Below are positions 10,560 to 20,139 of a DNA stretch of 21,530 nt, piece after piece. A model generated the notes under the pieces. That model saw only the letters and a list, made by a program, of their open reading frames with translations, searched no databases and was not told the origin of the DNA. The stretch is from contig NXFV01000144.1 in NCBI GenBank assembly GCA_002803225.1, positions 1-21,530 on the forward strand, read 5' to 3'. A program made the position numbers and the translations under genes. The stretch is from Gamarada debralockiae. Its lineage: Eukaryota > Ascomycota > Leotiomycetes > Helotiales > Hyphodiscaceae. Within the stretch, counting starts at the first letter, position 1; each line of letters starts with the position of its first letter.

Positions 10560-11500
10560 CTTAAATATAGATGACTGATAAGGTGAGTAGTTGTCTGCTC
10601 TCAATACCAAGTTGGTATGAGAAAGTAGTATGGCAGAGATCGGAATGTGTGGGTGATGTAGACTGCAAGGGCTTTGGAATGAATTATTGATATTTGAAGT
10701 TGACTTCTAGATTTGAGGATCAAGGCAAAGTAAATAATATAAGATGGTAGTGGAAGCTGTGGAAGAAATCAAGTCAACTTCCTTCAATGATGTGGAAGAT
10801 GAGAATCCGTCCCATGGATCGAGAGTGCCTTGTCACAAGTACCAGCTCTGCTGAAATTGAATGTATGTCTTGTGCTGAAGCTTCGCAGTAAGTGTGGAAG
10901 ATTCGGAAGTAAATATGGTTGAGAGAGAAACGAGATTTGAGAATGTTAAAGTAAGAGAACTTGTCTTGATGTGAATCTCCCAATGGTGAAGTTCGGATCT
11001 GAAGGGAAGTTTAAGCGAACTTTCAAATAGACCTCAAGGACAGCAGTAAGAAAAGATCTTCGATCTGAGTAAGTTTTGTAGTTATGAGATAAGGTATGAG
11101 AGTTGATGGAAAAGTGTGTGCATGCGAGCAACACGAAGTTGTGTTGTTGGAAGCGACGCTTTTGTACGCGGCTAGCGAGGCTCGGAAAGCTAGTATCTGT
11201 CAATTCACTGTTGCACTGCGTTTTAAAATCCCCATTCACTGCTGATCCAGAGCAGTGAAGCCGAGGGACAGGAGGAAAGCATTCGTCACGTGATAACAGC
11301 CTGCGGTCACTTTGAAGACGTGCTTCTATAAGATGCAATTATACGAAAACTGGAAAGACAGTCAGATATTATTTATTCAATGCACTACAAATGGACGAAA
11401 TTTACTATTGTAGATGAGGCGACCAGATACGAAACCCAAGTTGGCGAAGATCATTCAAAGCAAGCGCTTTCTTCCACCTCCGCTCATTCTTTAAGTTGGC
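10560..11500. other. Intergenic region, probable promoter and leader of the acidic-protein gene
   Basis: There is no ATG-started gene with a recognisable product. A 130-codon minus-strand open frame at 10946-11338 starts only at TTG and resembles nothing I know. The minus strand is pyrimidine-rich in places, as in fungal promoters. An 8-bp palindrome TCACGTGA lies at 11286-11293. The 3' untranslated region of the AAA gene must lie at the right edge. Confidence 0.5.
11286..11293. promoter_or_regulatory. E-box-like palindrome TCACGTGA
   Basis: A perfect 8-bp palindrome with CACGTG core, the site type bound by bHLH proteins of the Cbf1 class in fungi. It lies about 730 bp upstream of the acidic-protein gene start. 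A second copy occurs at 15013-15020 in a gene-free region, so chance occurrence is quite possible. Confidence 0.3.
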
Positions 11501-13051
11501 TTAATCATCAAAATCTCTGGCCATTCTTGCCATCCTCATCATATTCTGTCCAACAGATTCACCATCTGTCTTCTTCTTATCAGAAGGCCAGTCTTCCTCC
11601 TTGGTATTATCCATTTCCTCCAGCAACGCCTTGACCTGAATCCCCAGGACCTTCAAGAGAAGGTTGTCCGCGAGGCTTGCGGGTATTTCAACTTCAGGTA
11701 CCACCCTCTTCTTTTGTTCTTTCTTTCCGTCCTCCTTCTTTTCGCTCTCTGCGTCGGTAATGGAAGTCGATGCCTCAGCCTTCTTTGCCGGCTCCTCGTC
11801 CTCGCTGTGGGTTCCACCTCTGGCAACGGTAAGAAGCGCAATGACAAACAGCTCCTTCAAGTACGCAAAGCTGAAGCCGTCGGTCAATTTCGCGACAATT
11901 GGGCACATCTCCTCCGGAAACTCAACCATGTCGCTATCAAGCAGCTTTCGTCTCCAGAACTGGCAGTATGCGGTCCGCTCTGCCTCGCTCGGAATCTTGA
12001 AGTGATACTTGCGATCGAAACGGCTCGGTCTCTTGGAAATGGCTGGGTCCAATCCATCGAGATGATTGGTTGAACCAACCATGAGGATTCCATCATTAGA
12101 TTCCAAGCCATCGACTTCGTTGAGGAAGTAGCTGCGCGTCTTGTCTTCCACCAAGCTGTCGAGATCCTCAAAAATTAAGAGACAAGGTGCCATGGTGCGA
12201 GCCTGTGTGAAGATTGACCGGATGGAGTATTTCTTCCCATTACAGGAGTCGAACGACTTCACATACAGTGAAGGGACTGGTTCTGGGCGTTTCTGCAATT
12301 CATTGATAAGTGCTTTGATGGAGATTGTCTTTCCATTTCCTGGCACTCCGTGAAGAATGAGTCCCCGCTTCCAGGGGACAGCGAGTTTCTTGTACAGTTC
12401 CCGGTTATTGAAGAACCCTTGAACGTCTTTCATCAAGTTGTCTTTCATGCCTGGGTTCAAGATCACTTCGTCCCATGAAGCGCCTTGCACGCTCTTCCAA
12501 AGCTCTTTGTTCTTGTGCCAACGACCATCGTCGAAAACGTAGATCTCGTCGTGAAGCTCAGTGGTCCATTCACCGACTGTCATGAGGAGCTCGTCCGTGA
12601 CTGGGTGATGCATCTCATTCGCACCCTCAGATCTGGGTGACAGAATGAAATACAGCTTCGCGGGCTGCTTGAAAGGCTCCTGATACTCGACTTCGTACAT
12701 TAGGAATTCTGACTGGTTCCACGTATACAGCCATCGAGCGAAGCGGACGTGATCATTGAGAACCCCCGTCCTGTTCTCGATGCGGGGTCTGGGTGCGATG
12801 TAGGAACGAGTGGTATCAAATGCCTCCCCAGACTCCATTTTCGCTGTTGCTAGCCCCGCCGAAGCGTAGCCAAGAAGGTCGCATGATGAGGGGGTGGTGA
12901 TTGTCACAGAGAATTCTGGATGAGATTTCCTGAGGATTTCGAGGAAAACGAGTTCGGTGGAGATTCTGTTCCCATTGAAATGCTCCTTAAAGCCTTCGAA
13001 GACTTGCGACAAGCTTGCTTCGTTGAGCATGGTGTTACCAGCGTCACCCAT
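11501..13051 (-). CDS. AAA family ATPase (BCS1-like AAA core, no N-terminal membrane anchor)
   Basis: A single intact exon encodes 516 residues from ATG 13051, the first ATG of the frame. Walker A is GVPGNGKT at residues 235-242, Walker B LLIFEDLD at 291-298, sensor 1 in GSTNHLD (Asn at about 329), and the second region of homology contains RPSRFDRKYHF with the arginine finger (about 341-351). The N-terminal 200 residues are a non-ATPase region seen in fungal relatives (RFARWLYTWNQSEFLMYEVE). The C-terminus is long and charged, rich in Lys/Glu (about 425-450 and 490-516). Such proteins hydrolyse ATP to remodel or unfold partners; the core resembles fungal proteins often named BCS1-like, but I see no membrane anchor, so mitochondrial Rieske assembly should not be assumed. 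The substrate is unknown. It is transcribed in the same direction as the acidic-protein and F-box genes, each separated by 800-950 bp. Confidence 0.95.
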   Translation of the reverse strand: MGDAGNTMLNEASLSQVFEGFKEHFNGNRISTELVFLEILRKSHPEFSVTITTPSSCDLLGYASAGLATAKMESGEAFDTTRSYIAPRPRIENRTGVLNDHVRFARWLYTWNQSEFLMYEVEYQEPFKQPAKLYFILSPRSEGANEMHHPVTDELLMTVGEWTTELHDEIYVFDDGRWHKNKELWKSVQGASWDEVILNPGMKDNLMKDVQGFFNNRELYKKLAVPWKRGLILHGVPGNGKTISIKALINELQKRPEPVPSLYVKSFDSCNGKKYSIRSIFTQARTMAPCLLIFEDLDSLVEDKTRSYFLNEVDGLESNDGILMVGSTNHLDGLDPAISKRPSRFDRKYHFKIPSEAERTAYCQFWRRKLLDSDMVEFPEEMCPIVAKLTDGFSFAYLKELFVIALLTVARGGTHSEDEEPAKKAEASTSITDAESEKKEDGKKEQKKRVVPEVEIPASLADNLLLKVLGIQVKALLEEMDNTKEEDWPSDKKKTDGESVGQNMMRMARMARDFDD

Positions 13052-13876
13052 GGTTACGATGACTGACGATGAGAGAAGTAGAATTGAGGAACACCAACTA
13101 AGCGATCGATTAAAACTGCAAAACAAATGTTTAAAGACGAAAGGAAAAGAAGTTCAACTGTTCATAAATATTAATTGAACGAAGAAGGGCCTTGGCGTGT
13201 GGCGCGTACAAGGCACACTTTCCAGGCAGAAGGCTGCAGGCAGCCGTGCGGACTACCAAGGCACATATCCGAATTCGTCAGCTTTAATGCAACTCAAAAC
13301 AGTTGACAGGACTCTATTGGGTCGTCGCGTTAGGCCAAGTTCCTTCGAGTCAGGGATACTGGTTCTTTTGGGCGAGATACCCTCGTAGAGTTCAGCGAGA
13401 ATCCGACGCCGAGTAGGTCGGCACTCGCACAAGGCTGTGCAATGATGCTACTGTAAACACCAACTTTGGAGTCGTTCATCCAATTGATTTTGGCAGTTAA
13501 ATGAAAATATGTTTGATAAGCTATGGCTGTTTCCAGTACCCTCAACTTGACAACGTTTCCATTGTAATGGATGACTAGATCATAAAATTTCGCTTTGGGT
13601 TTTGATGTAAGGAGTGAAATGTCCGTGAAATGACTAAACTGTAGTGACTGACTAAAAGAAAATATTCCCTCGGAAAATAATAAAAAAAAAAAATTTTTCC
13701 CCCGACACTGTTGACCCATAATTGTATGGTACACCCCGTTGAAATTGTCCAAGAGAAAAGGAAGAGACTACAAAAGTTTTTGAACGCAACCCCTCATCAA
13801 GCCTCAGAAGAAAGACCAATCCGTACTCTGTAAACGACCCTAGGGTTTCCCCACAGGCAGTAGTAGCAGAGGCAGA
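13052..13876. other. Intergenic region upstream of the AAA ATPase gene
   Basis: This is the presumed promoter of the AAA gene. A minus-strand open frame at 13330-13752 starts only at TTG and has no recognisable content. Near 13682 an A-run is followed directly by T5, a low-complexity tract that may mark a nucleosome-depleted site or simply slippage. Confidence 0.45.
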
Positions 13877-14110
13877 TCAAAGCCGATTATTGTACGACCA
13901 ATTGGGATCGGTGCCGCCGATTACGGACGAAGGGCTTCCACGTTGCCTTGGATATCCTGGCGAGACTGCAGTTGAAGCCGTGTTTGCAGGTGACGTCGCG
14001 GGAGGCGATAAAGGCACTGAAAAAGAGGAAGGCGATGAGAAGGAAGTCGAATCGTATGCTGGCGTCTTGGAAATGAGTTTCAAAATGAGAGACATTGCCT
14101 CTCTTGACAT
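13877..14110 (-). CDS. Possible small Ser/Pro-rich protein or 3' exon (doubtful)
   Basis: An ATG at 14110 opens 77 codons ending at 13877: MSREAMSLILKLISKTPAYD, then a Ser/Pro/Thr-rich part, ending GTDPNWSYNNRL. I do not recognise it. Upstream on the same strand lie CT-rich DNA and a perfect intron end (TACTAATGCCGCTTGCAG at about 14252-14269), plus a second acceptor-like TTTGTTTTAG just before the frame opens, so this may be the last exon of a spliced gene or the start of a gene with a 5'-leader intron. An overlapping frame (13887-14255) is equally open and could compete. Only transcript data would decide. Confidence 0.3.
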   Translation of the reverse strand: MSREAMSLILKLISKTPAYDSTSFSSPSSFSVPLSPPATSPANTASTAVSPGYPRQRGSPSSVIGGTDPNWSYNNRL

Positions 14111-16689
14111 TAGCTGGAGGGACAGGAGCACATCGAGAGCGAAGACATACGTCTAAAACAAAGCGCGCGATCTTGGATGGAAAGGAAAAGGTAATGACGG
14201 TGTGTTTGGGATTTGTAAGGACGGTGTAAAGGAGAGATAAGAGAGATAACTGCAAGCGGCATTAGTATAAACAAGATGGAGGGACTTTGGTACCGACTTT
14301 TACAGCGTAGTTGCACAGCAGAAAGAAATACTGAGAAATGAAAGGTAGGGAATGTCTTGGCTAAAGCAAAGAGGAATCAAAAGGGAGAAAATCGATGCAT
14401 TATATATCTCAAACTGACTCCCACGTTCTACGTAAGAGGCCGTTCACTGCAACGTTAAAATACAGAACACTGTGCCAAGTACAGCACTGAAAGGTGAAGT
14501 TTTGCCTTCGGTCCGAATACGAATACGTAAATTGTTGAACGAAATAGAACGGGGTCCGATAATATTCTGCATTGACGACATAGGCGATTATACATTGCAT
14601 GGAAAATACCCAGAATAGTGTTTTCGAAACTTTCGAGATGTATTGCGCTTAGTCGCGAGCCCCCATAACCATGAATAAGCAAGCCACCCGAAATTCTGCC
14701 AGGCATGCAAACAATTTGGAGACCGGAAACCCGGACAATTGCTCCATTCTATTTGACGGCCCGCTTCGAACCGTAGGGCCGTAGGGCTGAGGATTGGTAT
14801 TTGATAAAAATTGAATGCGGAGCTTGCTGCGAAAGGGCCAATGCCATCAATGTTGGCAAGCAGATTGTTCTGCAGTAAGTGCTTGATAAAGAACCTTAAC
14901 GAAACGTACATGATGACCTGGGCCAGGATCGGACGAAAGGAACTTGTACACACGCTCGCTGTGGCTGACTGAAACCTGAGGATGAGTCGTAGCATCGCTC
15001 TACCAATTGAGATCACGTGACATGTCATTTGAGTCAGGGATCCATTCTCACCAATAGGCACACTTGGGAGCAACTGCCAAATGTGGAGAGGTTTTCTTGA
15101 ATAAGCAGGATGGTATTGACCATGGTACTGTACAGATAATTCCAAGGTACGTTGAGATATACTGGTCTACTGATTGGTACAAACTTACGGGCTGCAGATA
15201 CTGATCCACTGATCCACAATGCTGATGTCTGAGATGTTTCAATGTGCTAGTTGTAGCTCGTCTTCTGAGACTAACGCTACATCAACTCGAGTCACATTGC
15301 AATTCATACTGCGACGGCAGCAACAAAACATCATAATATCACATCCATAATCAAAATAGATCAGCTGATGACGATTACGAAGTACGCAACTTTGGACAAA
15401 ACCACAACTATGGAAGCAATTCATGATTTATGACACTGTCTAAGCTTATATAAGCGAAACGATCATGATTTTGAGACACCCCATAGCCCCTCTTTGAGAA
15501 CTCTTTTATCAACCCTGTTTCAAGGGGAGAGAAAAGTAGGAGGTGACGTCGAATTCGTTTCCTTCTGATGCAGTCATGTGACTACACATGCATAATTAAC
15601 ATTCCCACGCATACAAAAGGTGGGATTGTGGGTTGCAACTTGAAAGTCACGCAAAAGGGAAAGCTTTTGATCTAACAACTCGGTTGCATCGTGTAAGCAT
15701 GACTTCATGACTAACCCTCAAGAGAGTCAGCCACAGGAAATATCTATACCCTGTGCCTCTGCGACATGCAACAATCAGACTCCTAAGCCCACAAAGCCTC
15801 CACTCACTGCAAGCATCTTACGCTGACAGTTTCCCACCCCTGCGCCTGACGTGCAACAAAACCAGTAGCGATCTCGCACGTGACTTCAGTCACAAGTGGT
15901 GACATTCACCTTCGACTTGGATGATAATCAGTCTATTAATAGGTAAATAGACCTTTGACTTAAGAGATTCAAAGGGCACGAAATTAAAATGGTCATAGCT
16001 CTGCTTCGATTTCAGCGATGCTTTAATTGAGATCTTGAAAAGTCGGGGAAAGATCGCTGTAGTTTTAGTAGTATTCGAGGCGAGAGGACCAGAGGCTTAT
16101 CTCATTACCTGGCACATAGTTTAAATAGCGTCAAAAACATTATTTAATGCCGCCACTTAGTAATCCTCCTAGCATTCTCAAGTATGGAAAGTTGAAAGCG
16201 ATGTGAACTTGCTGACCGAAACATTCAAACATCAAAAGAATCTCTACTCCATAACGACTGCACTCTCTATAGATGGTAAACAGGTTGTGAATAATGTCTT
16301 GATCAGTAGAATGAACGTGCAGATATTCACAAGGCTGACGGCTTGAGGAAGACGGCTTGCGACTAATCTAACAGGTTTGGAGCCGGCGGTAAGCCAGTCG
16401 GTTAGGGCAGCAACAGCTAATCAAATCCAAAAGGAGACAATGTTTTAAACAGTGTGGAAACCAAGTTGAAGATCTCACTCATCCACGTGTGAGCACTACC
16501 AACGATGCCACCTGGAGAAGGTGGTGGGAGGGCGTCTTCTCTTGCGTAACCCAACATGCCAACCCCAGCGTCAAAGCCCTTGGCAAAGACTAATTTCTCC
16601 GTCGAATTTGTGATAACAAGACATCAGGCAAAACTTCACTCGTCAGAAGAAGAATCAAAACAATATCAACAGCACCCCTCTCGCTTCAG
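14111..16689. other. Long gene-free stretch
   Basis: About 2.6 kb without a supportable gene. The longest open frame (minus strand 14588-15145) has no family resemblance and no plausible gene context. No terminal inverted repeats, direct repeats over 20 bp, tRNA or rRNA sequence were seen by eye. A TATA-like TATATAAG is present near 15449 without a following open frame. CACGTG-containing words occur near 15015, 15878 and 16484. It may be promoter DNA plus eroded sequence flanking the monooxygenase relic. Confidence 0.5.
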
Positions 16690-17540
16690 ATAACACTTGT
16701 GGGTACTGGTCTGGAGGACTTGCCGCGGCAATGGCTCTTGCACAAAGGCCACCAAGTGTAGGTTATTGAAAGCTCCAATGAGCTCTCTGAATTCGGTACT
16801 GGAATTCAGGTCCCGCAAAATGCGCATATTGGACGGTTGGGGTTTAAAGATGACCTGGGTCGCGAAGGTAATCCGAATGATGGCGCAACAGTTCGAAGAT
16901 ATGAAGATGGGCAGGTGATTGGCAGGTTTTGTGGAAATCCGCTGAAGCTGTACGAATATCAGTAAGTTGATCAGAGAGTCCCAGCGTAGTCTCACACTTT
17001 AGCACCTTCCAACGTACGATAATTTTGACAGATTTACATCAGTGCGATCGTAATTCATCGCGCCGATCTCTAGAGGATTCTCTATGAAGCGGCAGTGCAA
17101 GCAGGAGCCCATATTCACTTCGGAATAGAGGTCAACTCCTCTGATTTACTGGGCATCTCGGTGACCTTGGATGATGGCTCGATTGCGAGGGGCGATTTGA
17201 TCGTTGAGGCAAATGGTATGTACCTCATCCTGGCAGGGGGATCGCTGACACAATGGCAGGCATCGGATCAAAGATCTAGAGCATGATGTTCCCATTCAGG
17301 AGGGGGACGTCGCCTATATTCATTGAGTGATATGGAAGCAGGTACTTCCTTTTTTTGTTGCGTGTCGTAGACTAACCGGAGGTTACACAGGCACGGCCGT
17401 GGATGAAACCGAACTATTGACCAATGTCCATTCATCTTCCGCATCGTCGATAATGAATGAACAATTCGGAGGTAGATTATTGTCGTGAGCTTCGTGGGGG
17501 ATGAAGAGAAGATGATCGTACTATGTAGGCTGAATGGGGC
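16685..17540 (+). pseudogene. FAD-dependent monooxygenase (salicylate hydroxylase-like) pseudogene
   Basis: The Rossmann FAD-binding start VGTGL(G)GLAAAMALA is split by a one-base deletion near 16713, and a further shift restores KGHQV. After a TAG at 16759-16761 the frame reads VIESSNELSEFGTGIQVPQN, then RILDGWGLK in another frame, then DGATVRRYEDGQVIGRF. Introns of 70 nt (16962-17031), 44 nt (17216-17259) and 49 nt (17342-17390, with ACTAACC branch) remain. Exon 2 encodes VIHRADL, a TAG at 17071-17073 where Gln is usual, then RILYEAAVQAGAHIHFG and ARGDLIVEANG (family GADG). A stop follows at IGSKI, then DVPIQEGDVAYIH and ARPWMKPNY. Working relatives hydroxylate aromatic substrates with NAD(P)H and O2. 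Several frameshifts and stops make this a dead gene. The 3' end is uncertain. Confidence 0.87.
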
Positions 17541-17785
17541 TGAGATCGGTTCCAATGACCTTTGATGAGGGATGCTCTGTTGGAACGTGACATCTGAGTC
17601 ATAACCCACTTGACCCTGTTTCCTAGGGTATGAGTTACTACGCTGTATATATAGTTTTTGGACCGCTACTCTCTAAATGTCAAGCTGCTTTCACATTCTA
17701 TGATTATGACCTCGCAACATGCTCGTTCGCTGAGTGCGAGTGAGTGAGCGGGATAGTGCATTGGAGGCACCAAAACTAACCAAAA

Positions 17786-18121
17786 TCAATTGCCCAAGCT
17801 CCTGGTTGACGTCTTCGCCTCTCTAGCGGTAGCCTCAACATCAGAATACTTCTTTTGACGTATCTGAATTTCTGCCACCTCGTACCCGAGCCGCAGAAGT
17901 CTTGCATTATCGACAGCCCTGGGTCATTGGCCGTCCTGTTTGAGCTTGATAACCTCTTTGTAGGCCTGTTCTGCATCGACCCATTTCTGGTCCTTCTTCA
18001 ACCTCACAGCCTTCTGATGGTCGCGGGCATCATTGCTGGAATTGCGGCGTTCCCCGAGTCTTCCAGCGAGCAGGAGGACAATTCCAAGAAAGTTTATTCC
18101 AACTTGATCGAAAGGCAGCAC
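17786..18121 (-). pseudogene. TPR-repeat protein fragment (relic)
   Basis: The minus-strand frame reads RLKKDQKWVDAEQAYKEVIK, then LKQDGQ, a TGA at 17924-17926, and in the same frame RAVDNARLLRLGYEVAEIQI, RQKKYSDVEATAREAKTSTR, SLGN, ending at the stop 17786-17788. Two helix-turn-helix units with the W/A-spaced TPR pattern (DAEQAYKEVI; LGYEVAEIQIRQKKYSDVEA) are visible. It resembles the TPR arrays at the C-termini of fungal NLR or TPR-domain proteins. There is no start, no other domain and only two units, so this is a truncated remnant. The sequence before RLKKD is not confidently part of it. Confidence 0.7.
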
Positions 18122-18989
18122 TCACAGTATAAGTTGAGCTTAGGCAACCTTCAACTTTAGAGTTGACTCATCTGCCTAATTAGCTATAGGGAGCTTACAG
18201 GCTTTTAATACTTAAAATTTCTAGACTTTTTACCGCGGCTTTCGTACTAACCAAAGTGTTCCGAATAGGTACGACCACTTCTCGAAGGGCTGACCACTTC
18301 CTCATTTAGATGCCAACGACTACACAAGAGTTATTCCGATCTACCGTTGCTCTCGAGTTTTAAGGACAGTCGGAAGTATTTGTGATTGGAACGGGCAGGG
18401 CGGCGGAATTCGGAAGGACGTCAAATATTGAGAGCCACTATAGCTCCAGTTTCTGGTAGATGAATATGACGGATGAAGGGGGGGGATAATAATGAGGATG
18501 GAGATGCCTACGAAGAGGTCCGAATTCCCGCCGCCATGGCCCAGCCCTGCGGGCTTGTCGACACCTTCGGCAATATCAACTGGAGGCCCACCTGCGGCAT
18601 GGGTTCGACAGCATGAAATCGAGCCCAGGGTCAATATGTTGCTCCTTTGGAGAATGTCAACACGGAAAAGAATGGGGATGGGAGAATCTCTATCTACCAC
18701 ATTTAACGCTCCTATCATTCAGATCTAGAAGATGACGGTGGTGCAGAGGATGGAGGAGGTGGAGGAAGAGGTTGAGTATCGGGAGCGGTGTTTTGGAGGA
18801 CGATTTGGAGTGGGTGCGGGAGAAGAGGGAAAAGAGAAATTGAGGGGGGTTTGGGGGATATGGAGGATGAGAAAGGATATAGGTCTAGGAGCGGGTCGAA
18901 TAATTTTGTCAACTACACAAATATATCCCGGTCCTGGTCACAACAACGAGATCTTGCAAGCATAGCTGTAAGAAAACTTTCGCTAATGC
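18122..18989. other. Gene-free stretch between TPR and kinase relics
   Basis: No supportable gene. From about 18732 to 18900 the plus strand is strongly purine-rich (GGAGGAGGTGGAGGAAGAGG and similar). On the minus strand this reads as Ser/Pro-rich peptide with a PPPPPSS run. It could be a remnant of a low-complexity coding region or simple-sequence DNA. A G8 run sits near 18480. Confidence 0.45.
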
Positions 18990-19001
18990 GAAATTTGACA
19001 T

Positions 19002-19716
19002 TTGACACAGTTCTCATTAATAGATTTGCGACTTGCCCTCAAAGTCCTTGACCTTGTCAGTTCAGAGATCGTTTGCACTTTGCACCTAGGGATACTGGCC
19101 TCCGTTAAGGCTGGTTGCGTAGATCTGCGAGAGAATACCTCTCGCCAAATGCGTGATAAGATCCTGATGTATGACGACCCCGAAATCTATATGGCACCAG
19201 AGATGTTCCGGTAAGGTGGCCAAACGTCCAAATTGGATGTTTGGTCACTCTTTGTCATAATGTTGTGGACATTGGATGTAGAGGGTTTTGTCAGAATTTC
19301 AGTCCGTTGAGGATGCCCAGGAGGCGGTCTTATTTGCAGCCTCAAAGGGAGACATTTCAAAGATCCAGGAAATGGCAATCATCAATCCGGAGCGGCGCGC
19401 TTCTGCGGCACAGATGCTTGTTAAGTGCTTTAACGGAGAAGGACTTAGCAGTCCACGGAATAAGGTCCCAGCTCTCCTCATCAGTCCTTGGTCTCACAAT
19501 TGCCCCGGCCAAAGCTCCTGCCTCGACAACTCGAACTGCACAAACAAAAAGACAGGTTTGCAGAAGAATCCGAATGTTTTTGCAGCCGCGGCTCAGCTCC
19601 TTGTCAAGAAAGCTCGTCAAGCACAACCATTTCGCCGACTCTCAGGGCTTCGCCCGAGAGCACAAGCTGAGAGTTTAGTTTCCCATACTGGTAGGAGATT
19701 AGATTCTGGACATTAG
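19002..19716 (+). pseudogene. Protein kinase C-lobe pseudogene
   Basis: The open frame from 19002 ends with ILMYDDPEIYMAPEMFR and a TAA at 19212-19214. The same frame then continues as GGQTSKLDVWSLFVIMLWTL. These are the APE motif (subdomain VIII) and the DxWSxG-type helix (subdomain IX, Gly replaced). A one-base frameshift near 19285 moves to SVEDAQEAVLFAASKGDISK, then IINPERRASAAQML, the subdomain XI arginine region, followed by a low-complexity tail to the stop at 19716. The catalytic HRD and DFG motifs and the N-lobe could not be found upstream. The order and spacing identify a Ser/Thr-kinase-like gene of a fungal expanded family. It is truncated and broken, so inactive. Confidence 0.75.
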
Positions 19717-20139
19717 GGGACGGTGCAATCCATTCCCGGACGACGATATAACGTATGACGGGATGACCAAGACATTCAAGAGGGCAGTAGGCTGTCTGGG
19801 GACTGTGCTTTGTTTTTCGAAACAGGCCAGATGTTTTTCACACCCCTCATTGTGCATAAAATCCGTTGGTGCCTGAAACTTTTACGCCGCATGCATCCAT
19901 TATGCATAGACAGTAAGTACTAAGCGCACACTAGCCACAGATCGACACACCACACCATGCCGTGAAGAGAAAATGGAAATCTTTTATTCGCGTCCTGTAA
20001 CCGTCAATTCATCGACCAGCCAGCCTCGTATACGGGGCATGGCTTATCCTGCCTATGCCTACCTCCAACTCCAGAATTGCTGGAATCAATTGAGTGATCA
20101 AGTTTTACGTTCCAAGTAGCCACGAATGCCAGCGGAGCA
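19717..20139. other. Intergenic region, presumed promoter of the Zn2Cys6 regulator
   Basis: No coding sequence is recognised. It separates the kinase relic from the transcription factor start. No clear repeated regulatory motif was seen. Confidence 0.5.

Noticed and set aside
10946..11338. 130-codon minus-strand open frame upstream of the acidic-protein gene
   Set aside because: It opens at TTG rather than ATG and shows no domain; it more likely lies in a promoter or leader.
13330..13752. 140-codon minus-strand open frame
   Set aside because: TTG start, low-complexity TTTT/AAAA content and no recognisable motif.
14588..15145. 185-codon minus-strand open frame
   Set aside because: No family resemblance, no supporting splice structure, and the peptide composition looks random.
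16381..16430. tRNA-like D-loop words (GCCAGTCGGTTAGGGC)
   Set aside because: No T-loop GTTCRA, no acceptor-stem pairing and no anticodon arm at the right spacing.
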